The notes under the pieces: model-generated
What the model was told of the DNA's origin: nothing
Databases searched by the model: none
The model's input: only the letters and a program-made list of their open reading frames with translations
Translations under genes and position numbers: made by a program
Origin: Ichthyophis bannanicus
Lineage: Eukaryota; Chordata; Amphibia; Gymnophiona; Ichthyophiidae
Direction: 5' to 3'
Assembly: GCA_033557465.1 (NCBI GenBank)
Contig: CM066033.1
Span: 1,352,197,834 to 1,352,261,833, forward strand
Length of the DNA stretch: 64,000 nucleotides
In this document: positions 27,537 through 39,779 of the stretch, in pieces
Position numbering within the stretch: the stretch's first letter is position 1
How the letters are laid out: the number at the start of each line of letters is the position of its first letter

Positions 27537-29590
27537 TTTTTCTCTGTCTCCAGCAGATCTGGATGCTTTTTTTTTTTGCTCCTTCAAACAAAATTTAAAA
27601 TGCTTTATTTCTTTGTGATTTCTCTTGGAGAGATTATGCCCTGAGCTGCCAGTGTACTTATCTGAGCACCAGGATGATTCCAGCTGAAGCTCCTGTGTCC
27701 TCTGTCACAGTAGAGATCGCTGATGTGCAGACTCCCCAGCACTAGTCATGAGGGCTATTTAGCTGGATGGTATGCCTCCTAAAATCCAGTCCCTGGGGCT
27801 GATTTTAGTGGTGAGGCAGCTGCAGTGGTTTGAGCAGCGGTCTGTAGCTTCTCTGCACTTTCGGTACTGTAAGTACAGAAACTGTCTTTCTCCCACTGCT
27901 GTCTGCAGCTCTGTGGTAACTCGATTTATTTTTCTTGATTTTTCAGCGATTTTAGGCATTTCTCTCATGCCTGCAACCCTCCCACCTTCTCCTTTGACTT
28001 TTTAAGTTAATTCCTTAGCTTTTGGGGGTTTTAATTCACTCTTTTTGTGTTTTATTTTTGCTGGCGGCCATTTTGAATAGCTAATGAGCCTCGGTTTTTG
28101 GCGGGAAGCCAGATTACTTCTCTGCTGGCTTCTAACAGCTCTATTGCTGTTTAAGTTTTTTTTCCACAACACTTGCTAGCTGTGAGTTGTGAAGGGGTTC
28201 CTTTTTTCTCTGCCTATGTATTAACATAATGAATAAAAAGTACGGAAGGCATGGATAGAGAACAGGATGCAATTCAGAGCCACAGTACAATGCTAAGTCA
28301 CTGACGAATGGTGCAGGGCTCATGGGTTCCAACCCCACTGTGCCCAACAAAGAAGGCTGGCTGAGGCATTACCTATTATGGGGAATATTGTTAAATGCCT
28401 GTTCCTGCGGGACGCAGTTATTTGTTTTTAGTTCTCACTGTGCCTTATTCAGGTTTACGCTGCATAGGCTGTCAGAAGAAACACAGGGACCTCATGAATC
28501 AGCTCTGCTCTTCCCCCAGCATCTTGCTTCCCCAGATGAACTTGGGAACTCCTGAGCTTGGCTTCAGTGGAGCTCTCCATTGGCTTTACGCTGCGCTGAG
28601 TCTTTACCACGAGAGTTTGGATATCTCCAGGAAGTTCAGGTATCATTTTCTGAAAGAAAACTGTGAGTACCCTGTTCTTTTCTTACTTGCCTCAGCTGCT
28701 CTGGGATGATTTCAACTGCATCCGGACCGGCTGCCTCTGAGTTTTGAAGTTCCTACTTTAAATTTTTAGTCCACAAACTGCAACTGGGTTACTTTGTACG
28801 TCCTACTGAATATTGTACCTGTCTTATTCAATATACCATTTGATTGGAATTTTAAGTCAGTGTTTTGGATCCTGACTGTTTTGGGCTCGGCCTAATTAAG
28901 CATGCTCACTGTAATCTTCCTACGGCTGGATTTGAGCTTCTACATCCCTCCCCAGAAACACCTTTCAGCCCCTACCATGGAGGTCTGAATGGCTGCGGAG
29001 GGATCACACTCTAATTTCCCTACTTTCAGTCACTGTAATTGCCTTACCCTGACTTTGAAAGTTTCTCTATGCCAGCACAGTGAATGACTGACAGTTCCCT
29101 TCTCAGCTCAGTGAATACCTGACAATTTTTCGGTGCCAGCGGCCGTTTTGTTTTTCTCTTCAGTGTTTCTTTTTGGAGGAAACAGCTCTAAACAGCAGTT
29201 TCCACACATTTAATCATGCTGTGGAGGCACGTGGAGTTTCAAAATCCTTTTCTTGAAGAGTCTTGGGTTTCCCTGAGCCTACCTTGCTTTTTGTTTTAAA
29301 TGCAAAAAAAAACAAAAAAAAAACCCCCACACAAGAAGAGGAAAGGTGGTTTAAGTCTCTACAATGCTTCTTTCTCTGGCTGTATTATATGTGATATGTA
29401 ATCAGCCGAAGGGGACATTAATAGATTGCTTGTGTTCCACCTGCACGCTGCATCCCGGAGACTTTCCCCATTCCCACTGCGTTGCTAGCTGGGTTCATCA
29501 GCACCTTATCTCCCCCCCTCCTCAGAGCCCCTGCTGCAGGATCTTCCTGCAGGAGAAGATTCAGTCAGCTCCCATGTCGCTTCCACAGCC
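27537..29590 (+). other. DIRS-B leader, about 2 kb without coding frames
   Basis: T-rich and A-rich tracts alternate with GC-rich segments, and no gag homology is seen before about 29590. It probably holds additional insertions; a GGTTCCAACCCC word at 28326 resembles a pol III B-box, but no full tRNA-like head was found. Confidence 0.5.
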
Positions 29591-30475
29591 ACTGGAGACC
29601 ACAGCAGCCTTGACTGACAGTGCCTTCCTCACACTCTTCCATCTGGCATGACGCCTGTGACTTTTGGAGTCTTTTGGATTATCTCCTACACCTGCCCAGT
29701 AGCAGGCGAGCATATGGCATGGTCTCGCAAGTGGTCCCATAAGTCCTCAGACTTTAGAGCAGTACGTCCTCCTTGGGGCGTAGCATGTGCTTTGCGGGGT
29801 ACTATGGATATTCAAGAAGACTTTAAATCTTCGGAGGTCAGCCCTGACTCGTTGGAGTACGGAGATGGGGAATATTCTCCGTCTGTTTTCTTCGCTGACG
29901 GTTCTCCGCCTTTTTCGGTAAGAGGAGTTGCCGGCTCTAATCACACAGGTGATGGAGTCGCTCCCCCTAGCCGACACGCCTGCTCCTCCGGATTCTCAAA
30001 TCCGGTTGCAGCCGCATCCCATTTTCCAGTGCATTCGTACGGAACGCGGTATTGGTCGGTTATACCCTTGGTCTCCCTTTCACTTCGACCGTTGGCTGCA
30101 ATACCCGACGGTTGATGCATTCTGACCAGGGTCATCAGGCATACCACACTTCCGGTTGAGGGCGGAGAGGTGCCCCGCCAGACCTGAAGAGTTGGGAGAC
30201 TGCTACAGTCCGGTTTTACTTCGCCCGCTATTTCCTTCTTGCAGGTGTGCGGAGGTCTGGCAGCTCGGGCCTCCCTTCGATGGATTCCGCAGCTTCCAGG
30301 TGTTCCCGAGTTGGTTCATTTCGAGTCCATTGCTGCATTCCGGGCAGAGGCATTCTGTGATCTCTTGCAGCTGTCAGCTCGCTTCCTAGCACCGGTGTCG
30401 GTAGCTCGGAGATGGCTCAGCCTGCGTCAATGGGCAGCGGATGTTGCTTCATTTAAAGGCTCCAGCGTTTAGATG
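29590..30475 (+). pseudogene. DIRS-B gag, decayed
   Basis: Similarity to DIRS-A gag appears in pieces: ALITQVMESLPLADTPAP near 29930 corresponds to ALIHESLKALNVVSDTPV of family A. SVARRWLSLRQWAADVASF near 30400-30460 corresponds to the LAP2alpha-like RRYLWLRNWAADAS block. Several frameshifts and stops. Confidence 0.7.
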
Positions 30476-31620
30476 CCATTCGTCCCGGTCCACAGTTGGA
30501 AGGAGGACTGGGCCGTTACTCTGTCTATTTTGGAATGCTTCAGGTCCTGGATTCTCTCGGGGCTGGGTGCGACACTCTTAGGGGACGGGTGTTTCTACCT
30601 TAGGAACGTTTTCAGAAGATCTCTCTTCAGCTCCGCCGCTGCTTGGATCAAGCGGCGCCTCGGCCTTGGGGCTACCTTCAACTCTTGAGGTCCATGGCAG
30701 CAATGATAGCCCTCGTTCCGTGGGCAAGAGCGCTCTTGCGCTGCTTGCCGACGGCGCTTCTATCTCGTTGGTTGCCGGTATCGGAGAGTTATCGAATCTG
30801 GTTGCCTTTGCTTCTGCCGGTGCGCCGCAGCCTCCGCTGGTGGCTTCAGGCACACAATCTTCTACGGGCGGTCCCTCTGGAGTCTCTGCGCTGGATCTTG
30901 GTGACGCCAATCGCCGACCTCTCCGGTTGGGGAGCGCCTTGCGGCTTAGCCTCGGTGCAGGGGTGTTGGTCACCTCGCGCAGCCCAAGGGTCTATCAATC
31001 CTCTCGAGACGCGGAAAGTGCGCTTCGCCCTTCTTCAGTTTCAGCCTCTAATGCGGCGGTGTGCGGTTCGGATCCTGTCCGACACCACGACAGTTGCGTA
31101 CCTAAGCCGCCTAGGCGGCACGCAATGTCCAGATGTCTCACAGGAGAGGCGTTTGCTCCTCCCGTGGGCGGGGGAACATCTTCATGCTGTCGGCACAGCA
31201 CATCACAGGCGTGAACAAGGTGTAGGCCGATTTTTCTCACCCGGCGCACTCTGGAGCCCGGGGGCTGGGCTCTGCAGCCGGATGCATTCCGGTCCATTGT
31301 TTACCTGTGGGGCCTACTGACCATGGATCTAATGGCTACGGCACAGACTGCCACGGCTTCGCTGTACTTCGGCCATTGGAGGGACGAGGGAACGCACGGC
31401 ATAGATGCTCTCTCTCAACCGTGGCCGATTCCTCTTCTCTGGTGTGTTTTCCCTCCCTGATCCGTGATATGCATGGTTCTCCAGCGGCTCTGAGACCGTC
31501 GCGACCCTGTACTCCTGCTGGCTCCGAGTTGGGCTCGCGGACCATGGTATGCGGATCTATTCAGTCTGTCTGGGGCGTCGATGCTCCGCCTCGAGGCGTT
31601 TCTCGGCCTTCTGATTCAGG
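30476..31620 (+). pseudogene. DIRS-B RT remnant (palm deleted), RNase H and MT-like block
   Basis: After gag the sequence jumps near 30480-30640 to the RT C-terminus (WGYLQLLRSMAAMIALVPWA). No YLDD palm or SLDL motif is present, so roughly 0.9-1 kb is missing. RNase H pieces SDTTTVAYLSRLGGT and others follow, with frameshifts. The MT-like block is barely recognisable. Confidence 0.75.
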
Positions 31621-31639
31621 GACCAGTGGAGATGGAAGA

Positions 31640-32700
31640 CCCGGCTCCTTACTCGCTTACGGCCTGGCAATTCCACGCCGCCGGTTTGCTCGCTACGGCT
31701 ATTCGCCTAGCGTGGTCGTGACGCTTCTCACGGCGCGGCGGTCTACCACGACGCTGACTTACGCTCGGGTTTGGCGTCTCTTGATGGTTGGTGTTCGCGA
31801 AATAACCTCTCACCCTGGCGTTGCAGTGTTCCGGATATCCTGTCCTTTTTACAGGCCGGAGTGGATAAGGGATTAGTGCTCGATTCCTTGCGAGTACAAG
31901 TGGTCGCCTCAACTTGTTTTCGGAGTCCTATAGCGGGGCGATCGATAGCTTCGCATTTGGATGTGTCTCGGTTCCTCCGGAGTTAGGCCTTCCAGGCTCC
32001 TCTGCGTTTGCCTGTGCAGGCGTGAGCTCTCGTGCTTGTCCTCTGTGCCCTTGTTGCTCCTCCCTTTGAGCCTCTGAGGGCATGTTCTCTTCTAGATTTG
32101 ACTCTGAAGGCAGTCTTCTTGGTGGCCATAACTTCGGCACGCCGTCTTTCTGAGCTCCAGGCTCTCTCGTGTCGACATCCCTATCTCTCGTTTTCCTCCG
32201 AAGGCGTTTCTCTGAGAACTGTCCCTTCCTTTGTTGCCCAAAGTGCTGACGCCGTTCACTGTTGACCAGCCTCTTTTCTTTCTGTCTTTAACAAAGGCGC
32301 AGTGTGACAGTGGTCGGTCTCCGTTGCGGGCGGTGGACCTTAAGAAGGTTCTTTTTCGGTATCTGGGGGTCGCGGGACCCTTCCATATGACTGTTGCTCT
32401 TTTGTCCGCGGGTTCTCGTCGGGGATCCGCAGCCTCCGAATCTACCATTTTTAGATGGGTTACGGAAGCCATTGAGGTGGCGTACCTTCTTCTGGGAGAG
32501 CCAGCTCCCCCGGGACTCCGTGCTCACTCCTCTCGGGCGCAAGCAACTTTGTAGGCCGGGAGGTCTCATGTAGTTCCTCTCGATATTTGCCGGGCGGCGA
32601 CTTGGTCGTCGCTGTCCACCTTTGTCGGTCATTATAGGTTGGACGTTCATGCCCGTCAGGAGGTCCGTTTTGGAGTTGCTATAGCTGTCGGCGGCCTTGC
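31640..32700 (+). pseudogene. DIRS-B tyrosine recombinase, decayed
   Basis: LAYGLAIPRRRFARYGYS starts it. ITSARRLSELQALS carries the box I Arg. LRAHSSRAQATL carries His-x-x-Arg. ICRAATWSSLSTFVGHYRL near 32590 carries the Tyr. Internal stops at about 31985, 32265 and 32554 and frame changes remove function. Confidence 0.8.
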
Positions 32701-32738
32701 CCCCCCTTGAACGCAGGTAGCTTGGGTACTGCCCATTT

Positions 32739-32826
32739 GTCTGGACTGGTCTAGCAGTATGAACTGGAAGGAGAAATTTCACTTACCGTTAATTTCCTTT
32801 CCTGGAATACTGCTAGACCAGTCCAG
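32739..32826 (+). repeat. DIRS-B internal complementary region
   Basis: 32739-32769 complements the left outer end and 32770-32826 complements the right outer end. They abut exactly. Confidence 0.9.
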
Positions 32827-33042
32827 GACCCGCCCTGCTGTTGGTTGGAATGCCGCTGGTGCGGTGCAGCCGCCGACCGCGGTTCTTCTCTTTGCCGGTA
32901 TGCCTCGCCATGGGCAGTCCATGGGTTCGTAGGTGGATACTGTTTTCAGCTCTAGGGAGTTCTTCGGCTCCCTTGTATATAGTTCACTTGAAACCCTCTG
33001 GGGTGATGTTACAGTTCATGTTGCATTAGCTTGTGGACGTAA

Positions 33043-33173
33043 CTGAGGGAGACCCCTAGGGGTAGGATTATATCACCAGGCTCCAGCCTATCAGAGCTCT
33101 GGTAGAATTCTCTGTCTCCAAGATCTGCTGGCAGGGGTGCATAACCCGTTTGTCTGGACTGGTCTAGCAGTAT
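33043..33173 (-). repeat. DIRS-B right inverted terminal repeat
   Basis: Reverse complement of 27406-27536. The outer 37 bp (33174-33210) are unique to this end and match the ICR. Confidence 0.93.
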
Positions 33174-33680
33174 TCCAGGAAAGGAAATTAACGTTAAGTG
33201 AAATTTCTCCATTTGTTCCATGCAGTGCATTAGTAATGGTGTTACCTGCTTCAAAGTCCATTTTGTGCAATGGGTTATCTCCAGGAACAAGCAGGAATGT
33301 AGTCTTCACATGTGGGTATCGTCGGTACCGACAGAGCCTGCGTGGGAATGCTCCCCAGCGTCCAATAGGAAAGCTTTTGGGAGCATCCCACAGCACCTGT
33401 ATGGTGCCTTCCCGCCTTTCCCAACTGTCCCCTTCCAGTTCTTCGTTTTCCGCAGAGCCGACAGGTCGCACATCCTGTCACCGCAGAAAATTCCCTCCTT
33501 ATACTTCTTTTTTGTGGTCGCGTCTACCTTCCCTCGATGCTATACCGGTACCGCTGGTGGTTCTTTTCTTTTTTCTAAAAAAGAAAAAAAGAAACTTTGT
33601 TTCTCAAGTCTTACTCCAGTGATTTTCTTCTCGGGTGCCATGCGTCATTTTGGCCACTAGGCCCAACTTTTTCCCTCAAA

Positions 33681-35521
33681 ATGGAAAAACGCGCTTCGGG
33701 TTTTAAAAAGTGTTCTAAGTGTGGCGGTAAAATCTCTGTCACCGACACCCATGAGTGGTGCCTCAAATGTTTAGGTCCTGACCACTCTATTTCAGAGTGT
33801 GTTGCCTGTGGGATGATGTCAAAAAGGGGCCGGCAAAACCGAGCTGCTAAACTCGGCACCCTTTTTCCCTCCGATGCAGCCTCCGTGGCATCGACGTCCT
33901 CCAGGGCTTCATCCTCCTCCCCACATGGATCTCAGGTAACTAATCATAAATCTAGCCGGTCCTCAAAGGGTAGATCTCCTTCTAAACATCGAGATGCCTC
34001 TGGCGTTGCCCTTGAGGGACTTTCACCGGCAAAACTGCCCCGGTGGGAGGCTTCGGCTTCCAAAGCGCTAACGGGGCTCCAGGATGTTCTCGAGGCTTCA
34101 ACCTCGGCAGACCTACTGGTGCCATGCTCTGGGGTTCCAGCTGCTTTAACTGGCACTGATACCCAGGCATCGGCAGCGTCGATAGACCAGAGATTCTTTT
34201 GCTATTGAGCGCAGTCTGGCAGCTCTTCTCACGGCCTCGATGTCCCTGAAACCGCTTCAGACAATTCAACTGGTACCGGCACCGACTGCGGTACCGGCAC
34301 CGACTGCATCGACATCGGCAGGTATTCTACCGGGACTGAGTCATGTGTCTCTATCCGGCATTGACAAGTCGGTACCGGACCACTCCAATGCCGACTTTGA
34401 TTGGTACCGGTACCGTGCCTTGCATGATCACCCGGATCGGAGATACTTCGAATCCTTAGATGAGTTTGAAGACTCCAAAGGCTCTGCCGATACCAGAGTA
34501 TTAATTCCCGAGGATTCCTCTTCTCAGCGTAAAAATGTCTCCACCAGAGGATATGTCCTTTCAGGATCTTATCCAAGATGTGGCCCAAGGTCTTTCCATC
34601 ACAGTGGCTCCTGAAAGAGAGCCTAGGGCAAAGGAATTAGAAATCCTACAATACCCTAAAGCTCCCAAGGAGGCAGCTACCTTACCTATTCATGAGATCT
34701 TGCATGATCATATGTTAAGGATGTGGGAAACACCTCTAACCACATCTCCTCATTCTCGAAGACTCAACACCATGTATCAAGTTCCTCCTTGTCCTGGGTT
34801 TCAGAAGACTCAATTACCACACCCATTCCATGGTTGTGGAATCCGCCATGAGACGGATGAAGAGTGCAAAAAGGCATGCATCTAATCCTGTAGGACTCTT
34901 GATGCCCTTGGACGTCGATCCTTCCAGGCTTCCATGCTTTCTGCTAGGATCAGTTCCTATATCTTGTATTTGGGAATGTTCCTTAAGAAAGTCACAGGAG
35001 ACATAGAGCTTATGAGCCCTCTCCTTCCTGATGATAAAAGGCAAGATTATCTTACTCTTGTTAAACATGCTCAGGATGTTTCCAAGTTTGTGAATCGTGC
35101 AGCTTTTGACTGCTTTGAATGCATAAGCAGAACCTCTGCTATTGACACAGGTGCACGCAGAATTGCCTGGCTCCAGGCATCTGACTTAGAAATCTGGGTA
35201 CAAGATAAACTGGGGAATATACCTTGCACAGGAGAGAATCTCTTTGGCAAGAATTGGCAGGAAAAAGCTAATGAGATAGATTCTGACAATATCACTTTGG
35301 ATAGATTTTCCAAATCTACAGCTGATCCTGCGAGGAAAAGATCCTCTAAGAAACCATTCTTCAGTAAGAAGAAGAAGTTTTATCCCTCCTATACCCAGCA
35401 GGGACATCGTTCAGGTCAGTCTGCCCAAAAGGGACAGCAGCAACAACCTAGGCAACAAAGGAAGCCAGAACCAGCTAAGCCTCAACCGGCTCAGCAGACT
35501 CAGCCTCCACAGGGGCTTTGA
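33681..35521 (+). pseudogene. DIRS-C2 gag, frameshifted
   Basis: The ATG at 33681 opens the Cys/His cluster CSKC-x12-CLKC-x4-H. The frame stops at 34206. Conserved MSPPEDMSFQDLIQDVAQGL continues in frame 34535-34885. The LAP2alpha-like ARRIAWLQASDLEIWVQ and ENLFGKNW lie in 34934-35521, which ends at QPPQGL. Three main breaks. Confidence 0.82.
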
Positions 35522-35529
35522 CGCCTATC

Positions 35530-37426
35530 TAGAGAACTTTGCCTTCCTGGCCCTGAACAGCCCCGAACCCTCCACCATCCCAGGAAGGTTATGTCATTTT
35601 GCCCCCAGATGGTGTCAGATAACAGCAGAAAATTGGACTCTGTCTATTGTACGAGAGGGGTACAAGCTTCATTTCTTCAGCATGCCCCCTCCTACAATAG
35701 TAAGACAGTTCAATTCTCAGACCTTTCCCAACGACCAGTTAGGTCAAGAAGTCACAATGCTTCTTGCTCAAGGAACAATAGAAGAGGTGCCTATTCCCCA
35801 ACGGGGTACAGGGTTTTACTCCCCCTATTTCCTTATTCCAAAGAAAACAGGAGGACACAGACCCATTCTAGACCTCAGAGAATTGCACAAATTCCTGTTC
35901 AAAGAGAAGTTCAAAATGATTTCTCTAGGAACTCTGTTGTCATACCTTCGGAGTCAGGATTGGCTTTGTTCTCTAGATCTCAAGGATGCGTACACTTATG
36001 TTCTCATCCATCCAACTCACCGAAAGTTCCTTTGATTCCTGTTTCAAGGGAAGCACTACCAATACAGGGTTCTTCCTTTTGGCCTGGCTTCTGCACCAAG
36101 GGTGTTCACAAAATGCATGGCTGTGGTAGCAGCATTTCTCCACACCCTGGGAATATTTGTCTTCCGTTACTTAGACGACTGGCTCATTCGAGCCCCTTCA
36201 GAGCCAGAGGTCAGGGTTGCTCTGTCTCACACAATGCGCATCTTTCAGTATTTGGGACTTGTCATAAACTTCCTAAAGTCCAACCTTGCTCCCACTCAAT
36301 CCCTAGAGTTTATAGGAGCTCTTCTGGATACCAGACAGACAAGGGCCCTCCTTCCACAGCCCCGCTGCCTTCGCATTGTGCAGTTAGCTTCCCAAGCAGT
36401 GCTAAAACCTCACGTCACTGCTCGGACACATGGCATCCACCGTGCATATGGTTCCTTATGTTTGCCTCCATATGAGGGCAGCCCAGTGGACCTTATCCAC
36501 TCGGTGGACTCGGGCGTCAGGTTGCCTGTCAGACAAAATAGCAAACTCAGATCACCTTATTGTGTCTCTCCAATGGTGGCAGTCACCCGAAAACCTTCTG
36601 GTGGGGTCTCCTTTTCAGCAACCCCCACCCCAAGCCACTCTAACAACAGATGCTTCACAGGTGTGTTGGGGAGCCCACCTGCATGGCCTCTCTACCCAGG
36701 GTACCTGGACTCCACAGGAGGCCTATCTCCATATCAACCTCCTGGAGCTCAGAGCAATCTTCCTTGCTCTTCGAGTATTTCACACTCAGCTCAGCTACAA
36801 GAAAGTCCTAGTTCAAATGGACAATCAGGTAGCCATGTTCTATGTAAATAAGCAGGGTGGAACAGGCTCTCTGTCACTCTGCAACAAAGCTTTGCGACTA
36901 TGGGCCCTCGCCAGAGAGCATCAGATTCATCTCCTTGCGATTTATCTTCCAGGCATTCAAAACTCTTGGGCAGACAGACTCAAGTCGAGTTCTGCTTCCA
37001 CACGAATGGTCTCTCCATGCAGACCAGGTGGCCAAAATTTTTCAAATTTGGGGAACCCCGGACATAGACCTCTTTGCAAGTCCGCTGAATGCCAAACTTC
37101 CCCGGTTCTGTTCCAGAATTCCGGATCAGGGTTGTCAGGCCAGGGATGCTTTCCTCCTTCATTGGGGTCAGGACTTCCTGTATGCTTTTCCACCCATTCC
37201 CCTAATTCCCAAAACCCTGTTTAAGCTTCAGAGAGACAGAGGTCATGTGATCCTCATAGCTCCACATTGGCCACGGCAACCATGGTACCCTCTGCTCCTA
37301 CATCTCTCTCAAGCTCCGCCTCTGGAGTTAGGATCTGCTCCAGATCTTCTTTCTCAAGAGGACGGGATGCTGTGGCATCTCAATCCCCAGTGTCGGCATC
37401 TCAGGGCCTGGTTGCTGAAAGCCTAG
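35530..37426 (+). pseudogene. DIRS-C2 RT / RNase H / MT-like, frameshifted
   Basis: GGHRPILDLRELHKFL and SLDLKDAYTYV lie in 35682-36035, which ends at a TGA where other copies have an Arg codon. FRYLDDWLIR follows at about 36160. RNase H pieces are TLTTDASQVCWGAH (Gly to Cys), DNQVAMFYVNKQGG and ADRL. The block DIDLFASPLN, YAFPPIPLIP, IAPHWPRQPWYPLL ends at 37426. Confidence 0.85.
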
Positions 37427-37429
37427 AAC

Positions 37430-38620
37430 TTCATGGTCTTAACCTTACCCAGCAGGTAAAGGATGTCCTTCAAGCTTCCAGGAAACCTTCCACAAGACGC
37501 TCTTATGCATTGAAGTGGAAAAGGTTTACCATATGGTGCTCGCAGAAGGGTCTTAACCCTCTTGCGATACCTCTGGAATCATTACTGGAGTACCTGTTTC
37601 ATTTATCAAATGCAGGACTTAAGACCAATTCAGTGAGAGTCCATTTGAATGCTATTGCAGCTTTTTTCATGCCTCTAAATGGACAACCTATTTCCTCTCA
37701 TCCTCTCATAGTGAGATTTATGAGAGGCCTTCTTTTAATGAAGCCTCCCATTAAACCACCACTGGTGGCATGGGACGTGAATCTGGTTCTTGGGCAGCTC
37801 ATGAAACCGTCCTTTGAACCATTAGCCACTACTTCTTTGAAATTCCTTTCCTGGAAGGTTATCTTTCTCATTGCAATCACATCAGCACGTTGCATCAGTG
37901 AATTGCAAGCGTTGGTGGCTGATCCTTCTTATACAAGGTTCCATCATGATAAGGTAGTCCTTAGGACTCATCCACACTTTATGCCAAAGGTGGTTTCGCC
38001 CTTTCGTTTAAACCAAGCGGTTTACCTTCCTGTATTCTTTCCAAGACCTCATGCCTCAAATACAGAGAGGAACCTTCATACTTTGGACTGTAAAAGAGCT
38101 TTGGCATTTTATTTATTTATTTATTTTATTTTATTTAACATCTCTTATATACCGCACTATTATCATCAGCGCGGTTTACATGGAACCAAACATATACATA
38201 CAGAAAAACTGTAGTGCATTTTACAAGTAACAGGAATTTGAACTTGGTAATAAAGGGAAACTATGTACATACTTGCAAAGGACACAGCAATATAGAAAAT
38301 CCTCTCAACTCTTTGTTGCTTTTGATCCTAGTCATTTCGGACTTCCAGTCTCCAAAAGGACACTGTCCAGCTGGATTGCACAGTGTATATCTTTTGCCTA
38401 TGAGAGTAGGAACCTTCCTCTTGAAGGCCATATCACAGCTCACAATGTGAGAGCCATGGCAGCCTCAATGGCTCATCTTCACTCTGTGTCTATTGACGAC
38501 ACCTGTCGAGCAGCTACTTGGGCTTCGGTACACACCTTCACAGCCCATTACTGCTTAGACATGGACTCCGCCGGGATGCCTTGTTTGGTCAGGCTGTTCT
38601 TCAACACCTGTTGCAGACTT
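37430..38620 (+). pseudogene. DIRS-C2 tyrosine recombinase, interrupted by a repeat
   Basis: The open frame 37267-38214 holds the N-terminal domain (RKPSTRRSYALKW) and box I region with ITSARCISELQAL, where the catalytic Arg is Cys. At 38112 a 159-bp repeat interrupts codons for AFYLQRTQ. The rest continues in 38273-38731 with AHNVRAMAASMA and FTAHYCLD. Confidence 0.83.
38112..38270 (+). repeat. Short interspersed repeat with TTTA-rich head inside DIRS-C2
   Basis: Begins with ATTT/TTTA repeats, then a segment with TATATACCGC and GCGCGGTTTACATGG. It is absent from C1, C3, C4 and C5 at the same codon. The repeat at 62442 has a similar head and a similar CCCGCC/GGCGGTTTT pair. No duplication longer than one or two bases. 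Confidence 0.7.
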
Positions 38621-38739
38621 AACGCCTACCCATCATCCCTGGTAGGATGCCAGAGATCCATGGGGAGAAGTGGAGCCCTTTCACAAGGGCACACAACTTT
38701 CTGGGGCCATCTCCCTGGCATTTGCAGCTAGGGAGTCCC

Positions 38740-38840
38740 CATATGTGAAGGCTACATTCCTGCTTGTTCCTGGAGATAGCATAGTTACTCACCTGTAACA
38801 GTTGATCTCCGGGAACAGCAGGAATTTAGTCTTCACAACC
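38740..38840 (+). repeat. DIRS-C2 internal complementary region
   Basis: Same layout and junction as in C1. Confidence 0.88.
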
Positions 38841-39082
38841 CACCCACCTCCCCTAGGAGTTGTATCTTTCTATCTCTCTCAGCTTTAAACTCAACTGGAG
38901 AGGGACAGTTGGGAAAGACGGGAAGGCAGCATGCAGGCGCTGTGGGATGCTCCCAAAAGCTTTCCTGTTGGACGCTGGGGAGCGTTCCCGCGCAGGCTCC
39001 ATCGGTACCGACGATACCCATATTTGAAGACTAAATTCCTGCTGTTCCCGGAGATCACCTGTTATAGGTGAGTAACTATGCT

Positions 39083-39454
39083 TTCTAGTAGCTAATGTGC
39101 AATAATAAAGTTACCACATGCTAAGCTTTAGTGCCATAGTGCTTCTGATGGAAATATTTCTGGCATACAGCTTGAGATCCTTGAGCCTAAAAGTATAAAA
39201 ATTGGTATATTGAATACTTAGAAAACTGGTAGCCAAAGAAGTCTAAACATGGGGTACAAAGAAGAGCAGCAAGAAATAAAAGGAGGGAGATGGCTGTTGA
39301 GCTGTAGGGGGGAATAAGTAAAGTGAGTTCTTTTTAAGAATGATATTTTGTTGGATGTTTTTCAAAGAAGATATCCTGGTTATTTATTATGATTTGCATT
39401 GCGTGACTTTCAACAATATTTGCCAGTATATCACTCAGAAAATCTGACCTGCTA
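39083..39454. other. Intron-like spacer, nothing recognised
   Basis: AT-rich with no open frame of note. Confidence 0.5.
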
Positions 39455-39779
39455 CAGTTGTTTTACCTCAAGCATGGAAGGTCAAGCCGTTTCTGTTCCA
39501 GACAGCCGCACCCACACAGGGTAGCTGCAGATGCTTTCCTAGTATCATGGTCTGTGGGCCTCATATATGTGTTTCCTCCCAGGCCACTGGTAGCTCGGAC
39601 CTTATTCATGATCCTTCAGGTCAAGGCCTCGGTCATCCTGGTGGCCCCCAGGTGGCCTTGACAGCCTTGGTTTCCACTCCTCCTGCAGCTGGCGGAGGAG
39701 GCTCCAATTCCTCTGGGTTTTCCGCCCAATCTCCTGTCGCAGGAAGGGGGCTCACTTCTACATCCCAACCTCAGGTCCC

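Larger units (their letters stand above)
27397..33210 (+). mobile_element. DIRS retrotransposon, family B, RT-deleted copy
   Basis: 5814 bp with 131-bp inverted terminal repeats. The ICR at 32739-32826 fixes the ends at about 27397 and 33210. The copy has a very long non-coding leader (to about 29590), a decayed gag, a deletion removing nearly all of the RT palm, RNase H remnants, and a decayed recombinase. It begins only 484 bp after the ASCC3 exon. No target-site duplication is evident. Confidence 0.9.
33277..39082 (+). mobile_element. DIRS retrotransposon, family C, copy C2 (complete length, ORFs broken)
   Basis: Starts ATCTCCAGG at 33277 and ends GCT at 39082, with the family C ICR at 38740-38840. 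It is 5806 bp including a 159-bp interspersed repeat in the recombinase. It lies only 66 bp after the end of DIRS-B, in the same orientation. No target-site duplication. Confidence 0.92.

Noticed and set aside
28200..28350. Possible tRNA-derived SINE in the DIRS-B leader
   Set aside because: Only a B-box-like GGTTCCAACCCC word is visible; no convincing A-box at the right spacing or tail.
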